64,000 nucleotides of DNA, from NCBI GenBank assembly GCA_020698575.1, contig CM036241.1, forward strand, positions 31,147,416 to 31,211,415, read 5' to 3'. The notes beneath the pieces were generated by a model. It saw only the letters and a program-made list of their open reading frames with translations, made no database searches and had not been told where the DNA came from. The number at the start of each line of letters is the position of its first letter. The first letter of the stretch is position 1. The DNA comes from Bostrychus sinensis. Taxonomy: Eukaryota > Chordata > Actinopteri > Gobiiformes > Eleotridae. Of this stretch, positions 48,039 to 59,730 are shown piece by piece. Made by a program: the position numbers and the translations under genes.

Positions 48039-48082
48039 GGGATTTTCCACAGGGCATGTGTCGATGCCCTGTGGAAAATCCC
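48039..48082. repeat. Perfect 19-bp inverted repeat (hairpin)
   Basis: Arms 48039-48057 (GGGATTTTCCACAGGGCAT) and 48064-48082 are exact inverted complements around the 6-base spacer GTGTCG. Confidence 0.97.
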
Positions 48083-49085
48083 TTCATATTGAATATTTTA
48101 GGACCTGTCAGGACCCATGGGAATCTCTTGAGCAGTTAGGTCGGGGTAGGGTTCTGGATCGGGACAGAAGCAGTCAGAGAGGCTTCGGGGAGGAGACTGA
48201 AAAGTCTGTCCTTGAGCTGGTCTCTAAAAGTGGCCAACGGCCACCAAACACTTGACCATTGTCCAAATGTGGTCATCTCTTTGGGACTTACGAGTTTATT
48301 ACTGTATCTACAAATGTGATATGCAATTATTTTATTGCTCAGGACAGACACAGCCAAAATAGTACAAACTTATTATTATTATTAAACTTATTATCATCTC
48401 TTTCATCACTAGGTCATAATAAAAGATATAGGCTCAAACTTTCTATAAAAAAAGGCTCTTCTATTGTTTTTAATTAAAGTATGTTAGCTAAAGGCATTTG
48501 TTCCTCCTCATTGGTTCAGTAACTGCGCCCCAAGGGCTAAATGGATTCACCAAAATATGGTGAATATTTGCCTAAGAATGTCGCAGTTTGCAAAGTGTGT
48601 GGATCAGTGAGCCATAAAACAAAAATTATTACTGATGGATTTAACTTTAACATTTTCTATTAAACAGAAACCTTTAATTCTGAATCTGAATCCTTAGACA
48701 AATTGTTAGAATGTCAACAAGACCTTATAATGTTTTTGATTTCTTTGGTAAGTGATGTAGACCTAAAATCAAGTGTAAAAAAAGAAACAAAACAAAGAAA
48801 CTAACAAAAAAGAAAGATTGTAATGTTGTATATTGTAAGTTTGTAAAGAAAAGCACAGAAAATGAACCACAGACTAAATCAGCAGTATGTCGCTGGCCCA
48901 CACAGAAGTTAGTCTCTTTGAAGTGGAACTTAACTGAGCTTTTGAAGCCAAACCTGTGACTCTTGTCAAGTCTCTGACCACCAAATGACAAAGTGAATAT
49001 GACCAAGTACTGTAAATGATGATTCATCTAAAAGCCAACATTTCTCTTTCATATGATTAATAAATGACTATTTCTGCAATTATAA
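48083..49085. other. Intronic sequence, nothing recognised
   Basis: 48085-48260 is GC-richer. No family identified. Confidence 0.45.
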
Positions 49086-49410
49086 TTAAAAGGTCTTCTA
49101 TTACAATAAATCAACTTTTTTGAGCTTTCAACCATGTTATGATGTTTCCTGCACCTCAGAAACATACCTGAAGCAGTATTTTGTTTCACTCACGCTTGTT
49201 TAAGTAATCCTATACTCTGAGCCCATTATGAGCTGAAATCGCTTGGGTCTTACGGCTCTAATTTGCCGTCATTACAAAGCAGTAAGCTCATCTATCTATC
49301 TATTAGTGTCATGTTGCTAATAGCCGCACAAATTAGCCATTTTAGGTTTTCTCCATTCCCCAACATTGCCAGTAGGGAGTAACAGGCATTTAATCCAAGC
49401 GCTCCCACAG
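49086..49410 (+). mobile_element. MITE family, subtype A, 3'-truncated, starting with TTAA
   Basis: TTAA at 49086-49089, then AAGGTCTTCTATTACAATA, CTTTTTTGAGCTTTCAACC, TTTTGTTTCACTCACGCTTG, CATCTATCTATCTATTAGTG, AATTAGCCATTTTAGG, and it stops near the GGCATTTAATCCAAGCGCTC motif. Confidence 0.85.
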
Positions 49411-50468
49411 CCAATGGTAGCGTTCCTAATTAACACATGAAGTGTTGCAAATCCACTATACTGTATTTTTTGCCTCACGTGTATCTGGGGACAAATGGGG
49501 CAGTCGGTCAAATGCCAAACATTCATTAAATTTCTGCTAATTCTTCTCACAAAAAAAAAAAAAAAAAAAACTCTTAAAATTTGGCAATATGTATCATTTA
49601 AGGTCACATTTAAATTGAATGGTGACGCTGGTATTCACTGCAGACATTTCTCATCGGTGACAAAACCATTAGGCGTCTGAATGTGAGGTGGAGCGACTGC
49701 ACCCCTGACAATGGTTACATTACGATGTCAGTTTTAGGTAATTCCAAGACTATTACCATCTGTTTGCACTTGTCTCTCCATGTACCAGGGCTTTTAAACA
49801 AACAATATTTATACTGCTGTTTCCCTGGGCAAGCATCTGCTCAGCTGCGATAGGTTTTAAATATTAGGAGGCAAAGCTTCCCCCAGCTACCTGGCAGTCA
49901 CAGAATAAATTAGATTTGACATTTTCCACTGGGGTGACAATGTAGGGGTCCTATGCCACTGCAAAACACTGTTTATTTTCTTGTCTTATTTACATAGGAG
50001 TTGATTGCCTTTCTGTGTGCATGTGGCATCTGAACTGTGATGAATAAATAAAACATGCACAGTTAGAGTTACGTGTGTGCTATCACATCTGATTATCAGC
50101 ATATCTGTTTTATCTTTGCAGTCATGACTTTTCATTTCATTTCTTGGCCTCTGCATGTGTGAGGTTAATGAGAAAAACTACTAAAAAGGCCACAAGAACA
50201 TGGGAAATCTTCAAAATTTAAGGTAATCTCAACACTTAAATTTAATTTCATGTTTTAGTATTTTGCAATGACAAGGAATACTTTTTGTAAAATAACAGCA
50301 AAAATTTGTCTTATCAGATAAATGAAAAGGTGTTGTGTCAGGAAGGGCATCTGACATAAACATGTACACGTCAGAATGATTTATTGTGATGAGCCCTGAA
50401 AGAAAGGGCCAAATGGAAAGGATTGTCAGAGAGGGCATCTGGCATAAAAAACTATGCGCAAACTCAAT
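49411..50468. other. Intronic sequence, mostly unrecognised
   Basis: An A run lies at 49551-49570. 49680-50020 is free of simple repeats and could be constrained non-coding DNA (inference only). Confidence 0.4.
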
Positions 50469-50476
50469 GCGCAAAC

Positions 50477-51417
50477 TAGTGTTGTATTCAAGACCATACT
50501 AATCGAGACCAAGACCAGTCCAAATCCAAGTCCAGGGTGAACCAAGACCAAGTATGCTTTTTTTGGCGTCTTTTATATTAATTTAGGACACCTCCAGATC
50601 AGCATCTTATGTTTTGTTGGTCAGAAAATGCAATAATTATTGAAAAAAAACTTATTTGAAGAAACTCATCATTTGACTCTGTGAGAAATGCTCAGATTAG
50701 GTCTCTGTCACTGTAGGAGCTCCTCCCTCCTTGCGGCTTGCCACGCCCCTTCAGACTCGCAACATGTGCTGCTGCATCCACAGTGGGTTTGTTTGGTTGC
50801 TGCGGGGGAGGTGTGAGCTGAACAGGACTGGGCAGTGAGGGGGGAGAGGTGTGGTCAGGTGGAAATGGCAGACATCGGTGAAACAAGGACATTTCTGTCC
50901 TTTCAGGAAGTCAGGCATCAATAAATACAGGATTACTCAAACATGCGTGAATGAAACAAAAACACAACTCCAGGTATGTTTTTGATGCAGGAACAACATT
51001 AAAACATGGTAGAAAGCTCAGAAAAGTCAATTTTGCATAATAGGGAGTCAAGACTGAGAACAAGGCCAAACCCTGTGAACTAAACGGGGAAAGTAAACAA
51101 AAAAAGTGGTTCAAATACATAAATTATTATTTTAATGATCTAATGAAACAGAATCCACCAACAATCAAAGGCATTTTTCCTGGTTCTTCTAATGCAGAAA
51201 ACTAATTACTCCAAAATTATGAATAACAGCATTTTCTTATTAAGTTTGGTAAATAAAATCTCTAAGACCACCACATCCAAGACAAAACCAACTAAAATTG
51301 GATTCGAGACTAAAGCTGTGTAAAATTTCATTCGAGACTGAAAAGAAACCAAGACCGTAAAAAAAGGTCTCAAGACGAATCATAAGACCAAGACTGCTCT
51401 CGAGCACTACAACACTA
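50477..51417. mobile_element. Non-autonomous hAT-like element with a MITE nested inside
   Basis: Starts TAGTGTTGTATTCAAGACC and ends GCTCTCGAGCACTACAACACTA, with inverted TAGTGTTGTA ends. Flanked by the 8-bp duplications GCGCAAAC (50469-50476) and GTGCAAAC (51418-51425), 7 of 8 identical. Subterminal parts are full of CGAGACCAAGACC-type motifs. The centre is a subtype A MITE. About 440 bp is the hAT-like element itself. Confidence 0.88.
50545..51047 (-). mobile_element. MITE family, subtype A, nested in the hAT-like element
   Basis: Landmarks: TTTAGGACACCTCCAGATC, GAGAAATGCTCAGATTAGG, ACAGGATTACTCAAACATGC, TCCAGGTATGTTTTTGATG, AAGCTCAGAAAAGTCAATTT, and the end TTGCATAATAGGGAG. The unique middle (50715-50870) is GC-rich. 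Confidence 0.82.
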
Positions 51418-51727
51418 GTGCAAACCACAATGCACTGAGAGGCAGAAGGTTTGCTGTGGTGACAATGGAAGGGAAAGGCTGAAATGAAAGAAGAGGCTAA
51501 CAGAGAAAGTGACTAATTCAGCGATGGTTTGTTTGGTTACACAGAGAAACATCACAAAAAGAAAAAAATATGAATAAAAAAAGAGAAACATGAAGGTTAA
51601 TGAGGTCCAGAACAAGTATGCTATCCATCAGTATCATTGAACTAGCACATACAATCTGACAGTAACAGCAATTGTATGAGCCTCACCGTCTCGCACAAAA
51701 ACTTTACATAAAATGCAATAACACTGT

Positions 51728-51865
51728 ATAGTTTGATTTGGTTTAGTCCTGGTTTAGTAATGATTCAGACTGGGCTTAGACCTGTTTAAGACCTGGTTTA
51801 CTTCTGGTTTAGGCTCAGTTTAATCATGGTTTAGGCCCAGCTCAGTCCTAGTTTGGTTCTGAGTA
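51728..51865 (+). repeat. Short degenerate array of the 11-bp TGGTTTAG minisatellite
   Basis: TTTGGTTTAGTCCTGGTTTAG followed by diverged units (CTGGTTTAGGCTCAG, TTTAATCATGGTTTAGG). No flanking hAT ends seen. Confidence 0.83.
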
Positions 51866-53893
51866 AAGTTCCAAATCTCTGATGATATGTATATACATAA
51901 TTATCACATTATTAACTGAAAGGAGCAAAAAACAGGACTTACCAAGGTCTAAATCAAGGCAAAACCAGCCAATAATTAATTATACTTCTGTTCTATTCCA
52001 TGTAAAATGTAGCTTTAAAAGCCTATTAAAAGGAAAAGCAAGTCAGCCTTGTTGTTTTCACCATCAAACTTAAATTAACAGTGTTGTGTGTGTTAAAAAA
52101 GATTATTACAGGTCTAATAGTAAACTCATTCCTAGTTTAAAATACGTTTAAAACTTATTTAATGGTGAGGAATTGACAAAGAATCTTTTCAGTAATTGCA
52201 AAAATGTAACTACAGTCTTGTTAAGAGAGAAATAAAAAAAACATTTTGTATAGTGTACTTTTACACATGAATTATTTTATGTATTTAATTTGGTGCTTGT
52301 GTTATACTAAATAAAAAATGTTAAACCCAGTGCTGAAATCTTGCTAAAATGCAACCTTTTTTCTCATGGAGTCAGAGAGTAAAAGATGTTTTTTCAGACA
52401 CTGGTTGTACAAATCTGGCTGTTCTTTTGTTGGTATTGTACCTGATAACTTACTGTTGCTCTTGTCGCTTATGCATTGTGAAAGCAGGCTGTGCTTGATA
52501 AGGTCTGTTTTTGTGTCAGAACATGACAAAATCAAGAAGGAAACAATTGCACTCCGACAAACTGAATGCCACTGAATTTTGTTAGCATTTATCCTTGTAC
52601 CAGTTAAAAGCTCATAAGAAAACCCTACTTAACATTGGACCGTTTAAGCTGTGAAGTGCTCTGTAAATGTGCTCTTGTAATGTAATTTTAGCTAAGGTTG
52701 CTATCAATGTGAAGAAAAACAATATATTTTTCTACAACATTAATTTTTTCATGTAATCAGGATAATATTAAGGCTTTAAATATGATGAACATGAAACAGA
52801 AAATATATTTGATCTCCTTATTACCCATGTTTGGATCCTGACCCACCAGTTGAGCATCACTTAGCTAAAGGACGTGATGAACTCTGATGTCTCACCATGT
52901 ATTTTGCAAATATCAGAGGTGTGGAAACTGTGTTGACTTGGCAGGAAATGTTCTCACAAGATGATAATGTGCCCTTTCACTTAGAGTTACACAGTGGAGT
53001 GTCTGGTCAGCTGGGTGCACTGTGGCTATGAAAAAATATTTTATGGAGAAATAATATCAAAATTCATTTATTTTAATAATAAAAAATGCTGTTGTGTGTG
53101 TGTTTTTTTTATAGAAGTTGTTAAGTGCAATTGTGTTTGATGGTTGCAACATGCAGTGTAGGGGAGTCTATGCATCAGAGATTAACTGATTTCATATTAA
53201 TGTCTTAAAATGATATTAAAGTATAACAAAAGAAGAGAAGCTTTAGCCACTATTTGATTAGTTCTATTCTTTTGTTTAAAGCAAACATAAACAACTTTTT
53301 GGAAAACAAAATAACATGTTGTACATGTGCTTATATAAATTGACTTTGGAAAAAAATGCATCACGATTTGGTTGTGTAGTTCACCAAAGTGCCAAAGTTG
53401 CCTTATCAAAAGCAGGGATTGTAGAGTTTGATGGATTAAACTTGAACATTGACAAACTGTGGTTTGCTATATTTCTTCCAACTATGGTACTTGTCCAGCA
53501 TAAGGAATTCAGAAGCTTTTCCTTTGGGGATGGGCTCCAAGAAGTGACGCACGAGAGCTCCCAGCGAGATACTGTAGCTTCTAAAATTAACCTACCCTGA
53601 CTTATAATCATGAATATTTGTATAATCAGTTCATCCTGACATCCGTACACATGTGTAATTCACTGATTGCTAGTTGATTAATAATTTGCAATATTTGGTG
53701 GCTAATGACAATTCACTCATCAAAAATGTACTCTGCTTAACTTGTTGCACTGTGCTGCACAAGCAGACATGTTACAAACACTAAAAGATCTATTCATTTA
53801 TTGCATAATCAAAATTAGAAGTAATGATTCATTTTCCCCCAGCTAATCAAATGTTATTTTACCACAGCTAGTACCTCATACTGTGCAGTTACT
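51866..53893. other. Intronic sequence, nothing recognised
   Basis: 2 kb of AT-rich DNA with short frames on both strands, none splice-bounded. Confidence 0.45.
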
Positions 53894-54135
53894 GGTAAAG
53901 CCCAATTCACACTGAATCCGTTGCGTGTCCGCTGCGTGTCCCGTATGACTCCCGCAAGAAATAGACGCAATGCAAGTCAATGCATGAGTTCACACCGGCT
54001 GCGTTGCAGTATGTCTCCGCGTATGGTGCTCCGTCAGAAATACATATCAAGTCTATTTTTGCCAGATGCCGAATCCGTCAGGTATAAAGTTGAACAGAGC
54101 AGATCGAGCCAGACAGGAAGTCAGACCAGGGTCCA
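53894..54135 (+). repeat. Dispersed repeat, family R6 (copy 1)
   Basis: CpG-rich. Begins AAAGCCCAATTCACACTGAA and has GAATCCGTTGCGTGTCCGCT, GTCTATTTTTGCCAGATGCC, AAAGTTGAACAGAGCAGATC and CAGTGAAGAGGATCCAG. The last 100 bp matches the inverted copy at 61915-62115. The opening phrase resembles the ends of common fish DNA transposon repeats. Confidence 0.75.
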
Positions 54136-56023
54136 GTGAAGAGGATCCAGTAAATTTCAAAATAAAACAGCTTGTGCATCCTCTCGCTCACATTGATGTA
54201 AACATTACGTCTTAACTGAGGACACGGGGTCACAGATGACATCGGACAGCATTAAACCTGAGTAAAATGAAAGTATTTATATACATAGCATCCTTACGCA
54301 GGGTTGACTTTTGGGCTTCAACCGTGGTTAAATCGCCAAATACTCTCTAAATGAACAAGAAATTGTGGTCAGAGGCAAATGTGGCTTTTTACCATACTTT
54401 TTACATGCAGTTCTCTGTCTACATTCACATTTACATCATTTGTCACAAATGCATGAGGCCTCCTGATTATAAAAAACTACGGAGAATAACTGGATTAAGG
54501 TATCTCAACAGCATGGTGTGTTATACATGAAAATATCGCCCAGATATGCTCATAAAGGCTGTTTTCAGGTAGGGCAATACAAAAATTTGGATGCCCAGGT
54601 GATGCGCAATGTGTATTAACATCTCCAATACGGACTTTTTTTTTTTTTTGGTGGAAACCCTGATGTCTTGGTCAATACATTTTCCTGTGTTTAAAAAAAC
54701 ATTGATTAGCAGAATCTGTGCACTGAAAAACTGAAGAACATTCACTCCCAGAAACAGCAAATATATTTTTCTATCAGTAGCCACAGTGCACTATCCAAGT
54801 TATTCATTATTTAGTCATTTCCTTATAGCAAATTTTCTGCTAGATTTTTAGCAGCCTTTATGGTGCGATTGATCGATCAGAAGCTTCATACTCCACTCTC
54901 CCCTTCTCACTGTGCTTTCATCTTCATGAAATGGTAAAAGAGTAGCTATGTCAGTGAGTTGATGTTAACAATCTACAACCTGTACAGGCCACAAAAGATG
55001 TCAGCTACAGTTCAAAATGTATTCACACAAATTTGATTTTGATTTAGACAGCAGTACTGTTTTCAAACCACTACGGGCGCGTGCTGCTTACACTTACAGT
55101 GACTGGGCCCGAAAAGCTTAAACTATTTGAAGCACATAGGATAAAGAGAATGTATAATAAATAATAAGAAGGCATCGTCTGAAAAGTAACATAACAAAAA
55201 AGCGTAGTTCAATATGCCTATTAGCAAGTGTAAGCTAACAGAACAAAACAATATTGAGAGTTCACAGCATAATACGTTGGAAAAGATACAAATAACTAGG
55301 CTCTCTAAACAACTATTATTTTTTATTAGTACCCACAAAGGTGCTGTAACAAATTAAAAAGAAGAAAAAGGAATTGCAATTTAATTTTTGGGCTAGCACA
55401 TTTTTCCCCACAGTCATTCATTATCCATGGGCAATTACAAGTCCTAAATTGTAGAAGATACACAGTAAAAGATGAATGAAGGAGAAATAAATACAAAAGT
55501 CTAAAAATAGAAATTTTGTTCAAATTAAACTAAAGATATAAACTATGCTATAATAGTTAAATAGGAAGGGAAAAGTGCAACATTCTGCTCTAGTAATAGT
55601 TTGTACAATTAACAATATCAAGCTGCCAGCATTTCATAAACTGCAGAAATGAAATGCTGTAAAGTGCAGATCATCAAGTGCCTAATAACTTCACATGTAT
55701 CACTCCACTGCACACACGTTTTCATTTAAGCACTAATTAGGGAGTCCTAATGGTTGCTAGCTTCACAGATTAGCAATATGTCCATCATTACAATTATATT
55801 ATTATATGCCAAACAAAAACATATTTTAGGAAATAAAATGTGAGTTTTGTCAGAAGAGATGCATTAGTTTGTGAAAAAAAAAAATTGCTAATTTGAGCTC
55901 ACTGTAGAACAGCTACTCATATATCTATCCATGTGGTATTATGTCGGAGCAATAATAATGATTTCATACACAAACAAATAAGTACTTAGCCTATTATAAC
56001 TAAGGAAAACATGATTACAGCAT
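54136..56023. other. Intronic sequence, nothing recognised
   Basis: 54297-54340 (GGTTGACTTTTGGGCTTCAA) may be a tiny fragment of the subtype A MITE end. Nothing else was identified. Confidence 0.45.
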
Positions 56024-56350
56024 TGACATTAACTTTTTTAGCTTTTAACCATGTTATAATGTTTTTTCCACCTCAAAAACCCTTGGAGTTGAGTTTTGTT
56101 TCATTCATGCTTGTTTGAGTAATCCTGTATGCTGCTGCGTCCTTTTCTAATGGTCTGAAAACGCTCGGTCTCACATGAAACCAGGAAGTGCTCCTACATG
56201 TTTCTAAAGCCCATACATTGTCACCAGACTCGTCACAGTTTCAGCACTTAAATCGCCATCACTACAAAGCAGTCAGCTCATTTAAATAAGCATCTCATTT
56301 AATGTCCATTCCCCATCATTGCCAGCAGGGGGCGACATACACTTAATAGA
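56024..56350 (+). mobile_element. MITE family, subtype A, 3'-truncated
   Basis: TTTTTAGCTTTTAACCATG, TTGTTTCATTCATGCTTG, GGTCTCACATGAAACCAGG, ACTACAAAGCAGTCAGCTC, and CCAGCAGGGGGCGACATAC near the end. Confidence 0.85.
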
Positions 56351-56738
56351 CCCTGTGCACGACAAAATTCAAACTTCCAGTTTCTTACCGGAAGTTGGGT
56401 CAGTTGTTTCAGCTAGATCACTCGACTGAAAATGTGGATTCGTAAAGAAAAAGCAGCATAATCTTGGCCAAAAATGTTATTAAATTTCAAAGAGCTGAAT
56501 GCAGGGGTAGCTGTCGCTGCTGTGTACCTCTGTGTATAGGTTCTGCGAGATGTAACAGGCACTGTAATAGTCGCTGCTTCCCCAAAAACCCAAATCTGCA
56601 CACCCAGTGGGTGGTCTAAATAAGACACAGTTCTTGCAGCTTGTTTGTGCCACATCAGCTGGGCAGAACTTTTTTCATCAGGTGCCTGAGAACTGTTGTG
56701 CAGTTGGTCAAACATTCCCACCTACATCCTCTGTACTC

Positions 56739-56741
<3 letters not shown>

Positions 56742-56792
<51 letters not shown>

Positions 56793-56805
56793 TATATATA
56801 TATAT
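56742..56805. repeat. (TA)n microsatellite
   Basis: TA dinucleotides with one interruption near 56788. It lies directly left of the long inverted repeat. Confidence 0.97.
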
Positions 56806-56830
56806 CCCCTGAGCAAACATTGTAAACATA

Positions 56831-57652
56831 CTTGGTCAGCTGAATTAATGCAGTAATAGCAGCTCCGCTAATCACTGCTAACTACTGCTGCACACATTTT
56901 ACTCACTGCAATGCTTTTCTCAGATGAAGTTAAATCCCTTCTCTATGGAAACAGGTGACACACCATTTTGTCTAACTGTGTTTTCTGTGTCTAAGAATAC
57001 CGTTTGTTTCAGCTCAGACATTTCGTACTTGATGAGAAGTTGCAGTAGTAGGCTCCCTGGTAGGTTGCACCAAAGGGAGGGGCTGCTGTACATGAGCTTT
57101 TAAAGTAAAAGTGCTTTACTCCCAATAAACATTAACTAAACATAATTGAAAATGAAGCCTACTATATTTTTATATATTAATTTTGGTTAGATACTATTGA
57201 CTTTCCACAATTTTCTTTATACGACAGTATGTCTTGAAGGTTCAAACTGAAGGCTAAATAAAGACTGAAGTGCTGGTGCAGTGACAGTGGCTTATTAGCA
57301 CACATCTTTTACTGTGGAGGACTTTTGAGAAAAGAACAACTTCAGACTGGATTAACAAGAAAATAGGAAACAGAGAGGACGAAGGACGTTTATTCTTTAG
57401 TGTAGTTACACTGCATTTGTATAACAGCTCATGCTGCAAACAGTGGACTGAATGGAGAATTGTTCAGAATTTTGGTGTAAGACAGAATGAAAAGAAAACG
57501 GACACAGCTGAATAAAATGGTGTGTCACCTGTTTCCACAGAGAAGGCATTTGGCTTCATCTGAGAAAAGCATTGCAGTGAGTAAGATGTGTGTTGCAGTA
57601 GTTAGTGGTGATTAGTGGAGCAACTATTACTGTATTAATTCATCTGACCAAG
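56831..57652. repeat. Long inverted repeat, two 151-bp arms around 520 bp
   Basis: Left arm 56831-56981 (CTTGGTCAGCTGAATTAATG...) and right arm 57502-57652 are inverted complements with about 18 mismatches and no gaps (roughly 88% identity by eye). The longest exact stretch is ACTCACTGCAATGCTTTTCTCAG and neighbours (in part). The 520-bp middle is AT-rich and non-coding. No target duplication was found, so it may be a foldback-type element or an inverted duplication. Confidence 0.9.
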
Positions 57653-58094
57653 GCCAATTCATTAACTCCGAATGAGGGCGACAGTCCCAGACCCGGGTTT
57701 GCTGTGTCTCTCTCACAGATGCTGGTTATTGTTAAAAGTTAGCCTAAGATTTCCAACATGTCCATTCAGCTGCTGGTCTAGATCTACACATTGTAATTTA
57801 ATAGGAAATTATAAATACAATAATAGTATTAGCATAAGCATTAGTTGTTCATGTTATGGATGTAGGCCATGTTGTGACTTAGCTTCAAATTTATACACAT
57901 ACTGGGAAATGTAAAATGTAAAGCCTTGTTCCTGTTTGCTCTGGGGAGCAGGTGAAAAAGAATCCACAGTGTTTGACTGAGATGTCTGGCAGAAAAATGC
58001 AGGCTGCTGCTGGTTCTGTCCATTTTGACAGTGTTGTATTGCGGACCCGTAACAACTTTACTGATTCGAGTTTTACAAATGGAACTAGCATATG
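57653..58094. other. Intronic sequence, nothing recognised
   Basis: No family motif or splice-bounded frame identified. Confidence 0.45.
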
Positions 58095-58346
58095 CTAACA
58101 TGCAGAGGGTCTATCCAAGTGTTCTCTGAAAATTGAAAGTAACAGCTCCCCAAAAGAAGGCATTTTCCATATATATCCAATATTTTAAGTAAATAAAAGA
58201 GGAAATACTAATGCAAAAACTATTTCAAAAGGAATCAACTGGACTTCTATTTACAATAAAGGTTTACTCTATGGGGGAGCTCCATAGAAGAAAATGAGGC
58301 AAAAACAGCACAGAAACAAAAAAAGATACTGCGTTCCGCTTTAATG
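58095..58346 (+). mobile_element. MITE family, subtype A, 3' half only
   Basis: CTATCCAAGTGTTCTCTGAA, AAAGTAACAGCTCCCCAAAA and CATTTTCCATATATATCCA match the right half of subtype A. It ends near TTCCGCTTTAATG. Confidence 0.75.
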
Positions 58347-58758
58347 CTAAAAATAAAGTTTGCCAATTTTATACGGCCCGGTACTACGTACCGGCATAAG
58401 ATTTAGAGGGGGTACACAGTACCGGCTAGAAAGAGATCAGCTGTCCAACTGGTCTTTGCAGCTTTTACACACATTAGAAAGCAGCCGGGACCGCGGACGC
58501 TTTTATGAGGAAAAAAAAAATCTCTGAAGCATGTGAACCAGGCAGTGCTTTATCTCATCATATATGTGTCTGTGTGGTTTTTAGTGGCTTATGATCGCTC
58601 CGTGATGTGATTTAATGCACAGAATGTCCCTCTCCCCTCTCATCATTCACTGATTGTCTCGCTTCCTTAAACAAATGCATTGAGCGTGTGCGTCTTAAGC
58701 CCAAAGCACACCTGGAGTGCCGCCTAAAATTACACCAAACGCTTGAGAAGGCTTTAAT

Positions 58759-59079
58759 CAGTGGTCCTCAACCCGGCGATCGTGATCTACCGTCGATCGT
58801 AAAAGCAGTGCGGGTAGATCGCGGAGCCATGTCTTTCCAAAGAAAGTCATTTGCCTATGGCTTTTGAATGGCACGCAGATTGATCAGTCTGAGATTCTTT
58901 CTAACACACGAGACACTGCAGAAGCGCGAGGAAACCGCACGAGCTACGAACTAAACCGAATACGTCAACTTAATAACAATCGGAGTTCTGGCCGCTTTCA
59001 CTTAAGTTCTGTTGTGGAGGCTGCGGACGGCTCGCGCTCTGCGGCCGCTCTGAACACTGCCATGGGGCTGACGCACACA

Positions 59080-59154
<75 letters not shown>

Positions 59155-59560
59155 CAGCAGTATCAGGAGGAGACAGGTGAGGAAGGTGTCAGAGCCTGAT
59201 ATATGTCACCTGTTTGCTTTGTTTTTGTCCTGCAGTAGTTTGTTGTTGCCGTGCGTGAGGAAAGCTGACTTTGTCGAAGTCTCACAAGCTCCTCGCCTGA
59301 GCGTTCCCATGGAGCTCCTGTCACTCATCAATGTTACTAAAATAATGCTGAGTTTTGATGATAAGCTGCATTGATACTGCAGTTTAATTCAGGCATAATT
59401 ATAAATATAGTAGGCCTATTATAATCCATAATAATCAGCTGTTTTAGGAAAAGATGGAATGTTGTAAATATCACTGACAAAAATGTTACATTTATGTAGA
59501 TCTCCTGGCCTTGATGACTTTAAAAGTAGATCACAAGCCGAAAAAGGTTGGGCACCACTG
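58759..59560. mobile_element. hAT-like element containing a CA microsatellite
   Basis: The left end CAGTGGTCCTCAACCCGG and right end AAAAAGGTTGGGCACCACTG are inverted repeats, both followed internally by GATC.TGATCTAC / GTAGATCACA motifs. The 802-bp element is CpG-rich and has no transposase. Flanking octamers GCTTTAAT and GTCTAGAT agree at four of eight positions, so the duplication is eroded or the edges are slightly off. Confidence 0.8.
59074..59152. repeat. (CA)n microsatellite, about 39 units
   Basis: Nearly perfect, with one CATA interruption near 59084. Confidence 0.98.
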
Positions 59561-59639
59561 GTCTAGATAGAACTGTTGCTCAATACTAATGGTAATTTAT
59601 ATTTTGCTAATTGATTTTAGCCTATTGTTTTTGGTGTAT

Positions 59640-59730
59640 ATTGTTGCATCAGAAATTCATTGCCCCCTCTTTATTTAATACGGAGCCCCCATTGCCCCCT
59701 CAATGATATTTGTCTGGAGCCGCCCCTGTC
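59640..59730 (-). mobile_element. Fragment of a hAT-like element end
   Basis: The minus strand reads CAGGGGCGGCTCCAGACAAA then ATTGAGGGGGCAATGGGGGC, an end type common among fish hAT repeats. No partner end was found. Confidence 0.55.

Noticed and set aside
58864..59199. 111-codon and 60-codon frames over the CA repeat
   Set aside because: Frames are held open by the (CA)n dinucleotide (Thr-His and Cys-Val runs) within a hAT-like element.
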